Shown here one piece after another: positions 6,181 to 7,424 of a DNA stretch of 7,424 bases. Made by a program: the position numbers and the translations under genes. The notes under the pieces were generated by a model, which did not search any database, was not told where the DNA came from, and saw only the letters and a program-made list of their open reading frames with translations. Numbering within the stretch: the stretch's first letter is position 1; every line of letters starts with the position of its first letter. This DNA is from Acidimicrobiaceae bacterium (GTDB taxonomy: Bacteria > Actinomycetota > Acidimicrobiia > Acidimicrobiales > Ilumatobacteraceae), in NCBI GenBank assembly GCA_020637295.1, contig JACJWF010000032.1, forward strand, positions 1 through 7,424. Direction: 5' to 3'.

Positions 6181-6320
6181 CGGTGCCCTGCTTCGGTAGT
6201 GGCCATTTCCGCGATGTGCGGCTCCACCGGGCGCGTCAGGGCCTGCCGGTGTGGCTTGATAGGAGCCCGGTCGAGCACCTGAACAAACGCGTGTCCATCG
6301 ACAGGTCCTGCGCACCTCGT
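6150..6320 (+). ncRNA. Putative IS110 bridge RNA
   Basis: IS110-group elements encode a structured RNA upstream of the transposase, with a target-binding loop followed by a donor-binding loop. Seen here: a hairpin at 6150-6173; CGGTG/CACCG (6181-6185/6225-6229) enclosing two loop strands and an inner hairpin GTGG-CCATTT-CCGC (6199-6212), taken as the target loop; and a long stem of 6233-6251 with 6296-6313, containing CAGGGCCTG/CAGGTCCTG with one G-U pair, taken as the donor loop. The donor loop's 5' strand (6255-6266) repeats the right end of the element, and its 3' strand (6283-6291) is complementary to the left end. Sense 5' guide and antisense 3' guide is the order known for IS621. RNA ends are approximate; expression is not shown by sequence. 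It stops just before the transposase ribosome-binding site. Confidence 0.68.
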
Positions 6321-6334
6321 GAAGCACTACCAAC

Positions 6335-6340
6335 AGGAGG
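6335..6340 (+). promoter_or_regulatory. Ribosome-binding site that fixes the transposase start
   Basis: AGGAGG ends 8 bases before ATG at 6349. The alternative in-frame GTG at 6319 lies upstream of this site and inside the proposed RNA, so it is not used. Confidence 0.88.
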
Positions 6341-6348
6341 CAGGACAC

Positions 6349-7398
6349 ATGATCACCATCGGAGGCGACTCGCACAAGCGGACGCACACGTTCGTCGCTG
6401 TCGACGAGGTCGGCCGCAAGGTGGCCGAGACCACGGTCGCAGCGACGACCGAGGGGCATCTTGAGGCACTGGAATGGGCGGCGAAGTGGCCGGAGCGGAC
6501 ATGGGCGTTGGAAGACTGTCGCCACCTGACCCGCCGGCTGGAGAGCGACCTGTTGCGCGTCGGGGAAGCGGTGATGCGGGTCCCACCACGGTTGATGGCC
6601 GGCGAACGCCGCGGCGCCCGCGAAGTCGGCAAGTCCGACCCGATCGACGCGATGTCGGTCGCCCGTGCAGCGTTGCGTGAGCCTGACTTGCCTGTCGCTC
6701 GGCTCGATGGTGAAACCCGCCAGGTCAAGCTGCTGGTCGATCACCGCGATGACCTTGTTGCCGAGCGAACCCGCATGCAGTCACGGCTTCGCTGGCATCT
6801 CCACGAGCTGATGCCCGAGCACGTCATCACCCGCTCGGCGCTCAAGCGCACCGTTGTGCTCGATGATCTCGACCGGCGGTTGAGGCTGTTGGAGGGTCCG
6901 GTCGCCAAGATCGCGGTCGAGCTGGTGGGCCGCATCCGTGAACTCACACGGCGGGCCAACGAGCTGGAACGCGAGATCACCGTGCTCGTCCGCCGGCTCG
7001 CCCCGAGCTTGCTCGAGCTTCCCGGATGTGGCGTGCTGTCAACGGCCAAGATCGTCGCCGAGACCGCCGGAGTCGACCGGTTCCGTTCCAACGCCGCCTA
7101 CGCGCGGTGGAACGGGACCGCACCGATCCCGGTGTGGACAGGAAGCCCACGATTCCGGCTGAGCCGTGGCGGCAACCGCCAAGTCAACGCAGCGGTGCAT
7201 CGCATCGCGATCACCCAATGGCGCGGCGTCGGCCCAGGCCGCGACTACATGCTGCGACGCATCCAACGCGGCGACACCAAGACCAGCGCCATCCGAGCGC
7301 TCCGCCGGCACCTGTCCGATGAGGTGTTCCGCCGCCTACGCCTCGACCAACAACAACAGGTCTCAGCGAGCACCACTCAGCCCGCGATCGCAGCCTGA
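6349..7398 (+). CDS. IS110-family transposase (DEDD/RuvC-like plus Transposase_20 domain)
   Basis: 349 residues from ATG at 6349, a normal length for the family. The N-terminal RuvC-like domain (1 to about 155) shows the DEDD set: Asp7 (IGGDSHKRTH), Glu55 (ALEDCRHL), Asp97 and Asp100 (KSDPIDA). A charged helical, coiled-coil-like section spans about 160-218. The C-terminal Transposase_20 domain (about 220-320) has LLELPGCGVLSTAKIVAETAG (helix-hairpin-helix-like), YARWNGTAPIPVWTGS (251-266) and RLSRGGNRQVNAAVHRIAITQ (270-290). The family cuts and recombines DNA through a tetramer guided by the bridge RNA, with a serine nucleophile in the C-terminal domain. At the place where relatives usually have Ser-Gly or Ser-Ser this protein reads Thr264-Gly-Ser266, so the nucleophile is uncertain. 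The gene is otherwise intact. Confidence 0.93.
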   Translation: MITIGGDSHKRTHTFVAVDEVGRKVAETTVAATTEGHLEALEWAAKWPERTWALEDCRHLTRRLESDLLRVGEAVMRVPPRLMAGERRGAREVGKSDPIDAMSVARAALREPDLPVARLDGETRQVKLLVDHRDDLVAERTRMQSRLRWHLHELMPEHVITRSALKRTVVLDDLDRRLRLLEGPVAKIAVELVGRIRELTRRANELEREITVLVRRLAPSLLELPGCGVLSTAKIVAETAGVDRFRSNAAYARWNGTAPIPVWTGSPRFRLSRGGNRQVNAAVHRIAITQWRGVGPGRDYMLRRIQRGDTKTSAIRALRRHLSDEVFRRLRLDQQQQVSASTTQPAIAA

Positions 7399-7409
7399 CA
7401 CCACCACGC

Positions 7410-7415
7410 TTGACA
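7410..7415 (+). promoter_or_regulatory. Consensus -35 hexamer at IS110 right end (possible junction promoter)
   Basis: A perfect TTGACA lies 12 bp after the transposase stop and 5 bases before the inferred core. In IS621 a promoter for the bridge RNA forms when right and left ends join in the circular intermediate. In the joined sequence inferred here no strong -10 stands 16-18 bases away (TCGTGA at 17, CATCGT at 15), so the promoter claim is only partial. Confidence 0.45.
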
Positions 7416-7422
7416 TAGGAGC
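7415..7422 (+). other. IS110 right end: left-donor sequence plus GC core
   Basis: ATAGGAGC at 7415-7422 is repeated exactly at 6259-6266 in the putative donor loop. Allowing a two-base gap the match extends to CTTGA at both places (7409-7413 and 6255-6259). Confidence 0.58.
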
Positions 7423-7424
7423 AT

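Larger units (their letters stand above)
6134..7422 (+). mobile_element. IS110-family insertion sequence (IS110-group layout)
   Basis: It comprises a left non-coding end of about 200 bp, a DEDD transposase gene and a very short right end. Boundaries are inferred from a GC core present at both ends (6134-6135 and 7421-7422) and from complementarity of the internal RNA loop to both ends. Long non-coding DNA upstream rather than downstream of the gene fits the IS110 group, not IS1111. No terminal inverted repeats are evident, as expected for the family. It sits inside IS3 orfA; removing it leaves TTC TTC GCA, which restores the conserved Phe-Phe-Ala of OrfA. Confidence 0.72.

Noticed and set aside
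6220..6267. Stem GGCTCC/GGAGCC, and ACCTG/CAGGT at 6277-6281/6302-6306
   Set aside because: Both are possible short pairings but compete with the much longer 6233-6313 stem and would bury the proposed donor guide.
6036..6278. Minus-strand open frame across the IS3/IS110 boundary
   Set aside because: It spans two unrelated elements and the structured RNA region, with no recognisable domain.
6319..6348. GTG at 6319 as transposase start
   Set aside because: AGGAGG is correctly spaced for ATG 6349, and the extra ten codons lie before the family's N-terminal motif.

Overview
The window is GC-rich DNA from the chromosome of an actinobacterium. The evidence is the conserved minus-strand order fhaA-fhaB-pstP-rodA-pbpA, which in Mycobacterium-like genomes is the cell-growth and Ser/Thr-signalling operon, with a tRNA-Leu(CAG) just upstream. 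The Ser/Thr-rich tail of the phosphatase would suit the Acidimicrobiia, but that placement is a guess.

Positions 1-4446 (minus strand) hold the operon, read right to left: fhaA (DUF3662 plus FHA), fhaB (membrane anchor plus FHA), pstP (membrane-anchored PP2C phosphatase), rodA (SEDS glycan polymerase) and the first 201 codons of pbpA (class B penicillin-binding protein), which runs off the left edge. Genes are separated by 25 bp or less, and fhaA/fhaB and rodA/pbpA overlap by 4 bp (GTGA). The phospho-threonine readers, the phosphatase and the RodA/PBP pair would together tie phosphorylation signalling to peptidoglycan synthesis. The kinases (pknA/pknB in relatives) would lie beyond the left edge. 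Upstream, at 4538-5431, is a GT2-like glycosyltransferase with a C-terminal hydrophobic segment. Between it and the plus-strand tRNA-Leu (5504-5586, followed by a strong terminator) is a short divergent promoter region.

Positions 5618-7424 are mobile DNA. An IS3-family orfA starts at 5822 and is cut inside its conserved C-terminus by an IS110-family element at about 6134-7422. The transposase gene (6349-7398) is intact. It is preceded by about 200 bp of non-coding DNA in which I can lay out a bridge RNA: a 5' hairpin, a candidate target-binding loop, and a donor-binding loop on a long stem. The 5' side of that last loop repeats the element's right end, and its 3' side is complementary to the left end. 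This internal match between RNA loop and DNA ends is the most interesting signal here. It supports a GC core, a target inside the IS3 orfA, and a prediction for the bases just outside the window. IS110 bridge RNAs are a known class (IS621); what may be new is this particular RNA and its programmed target.
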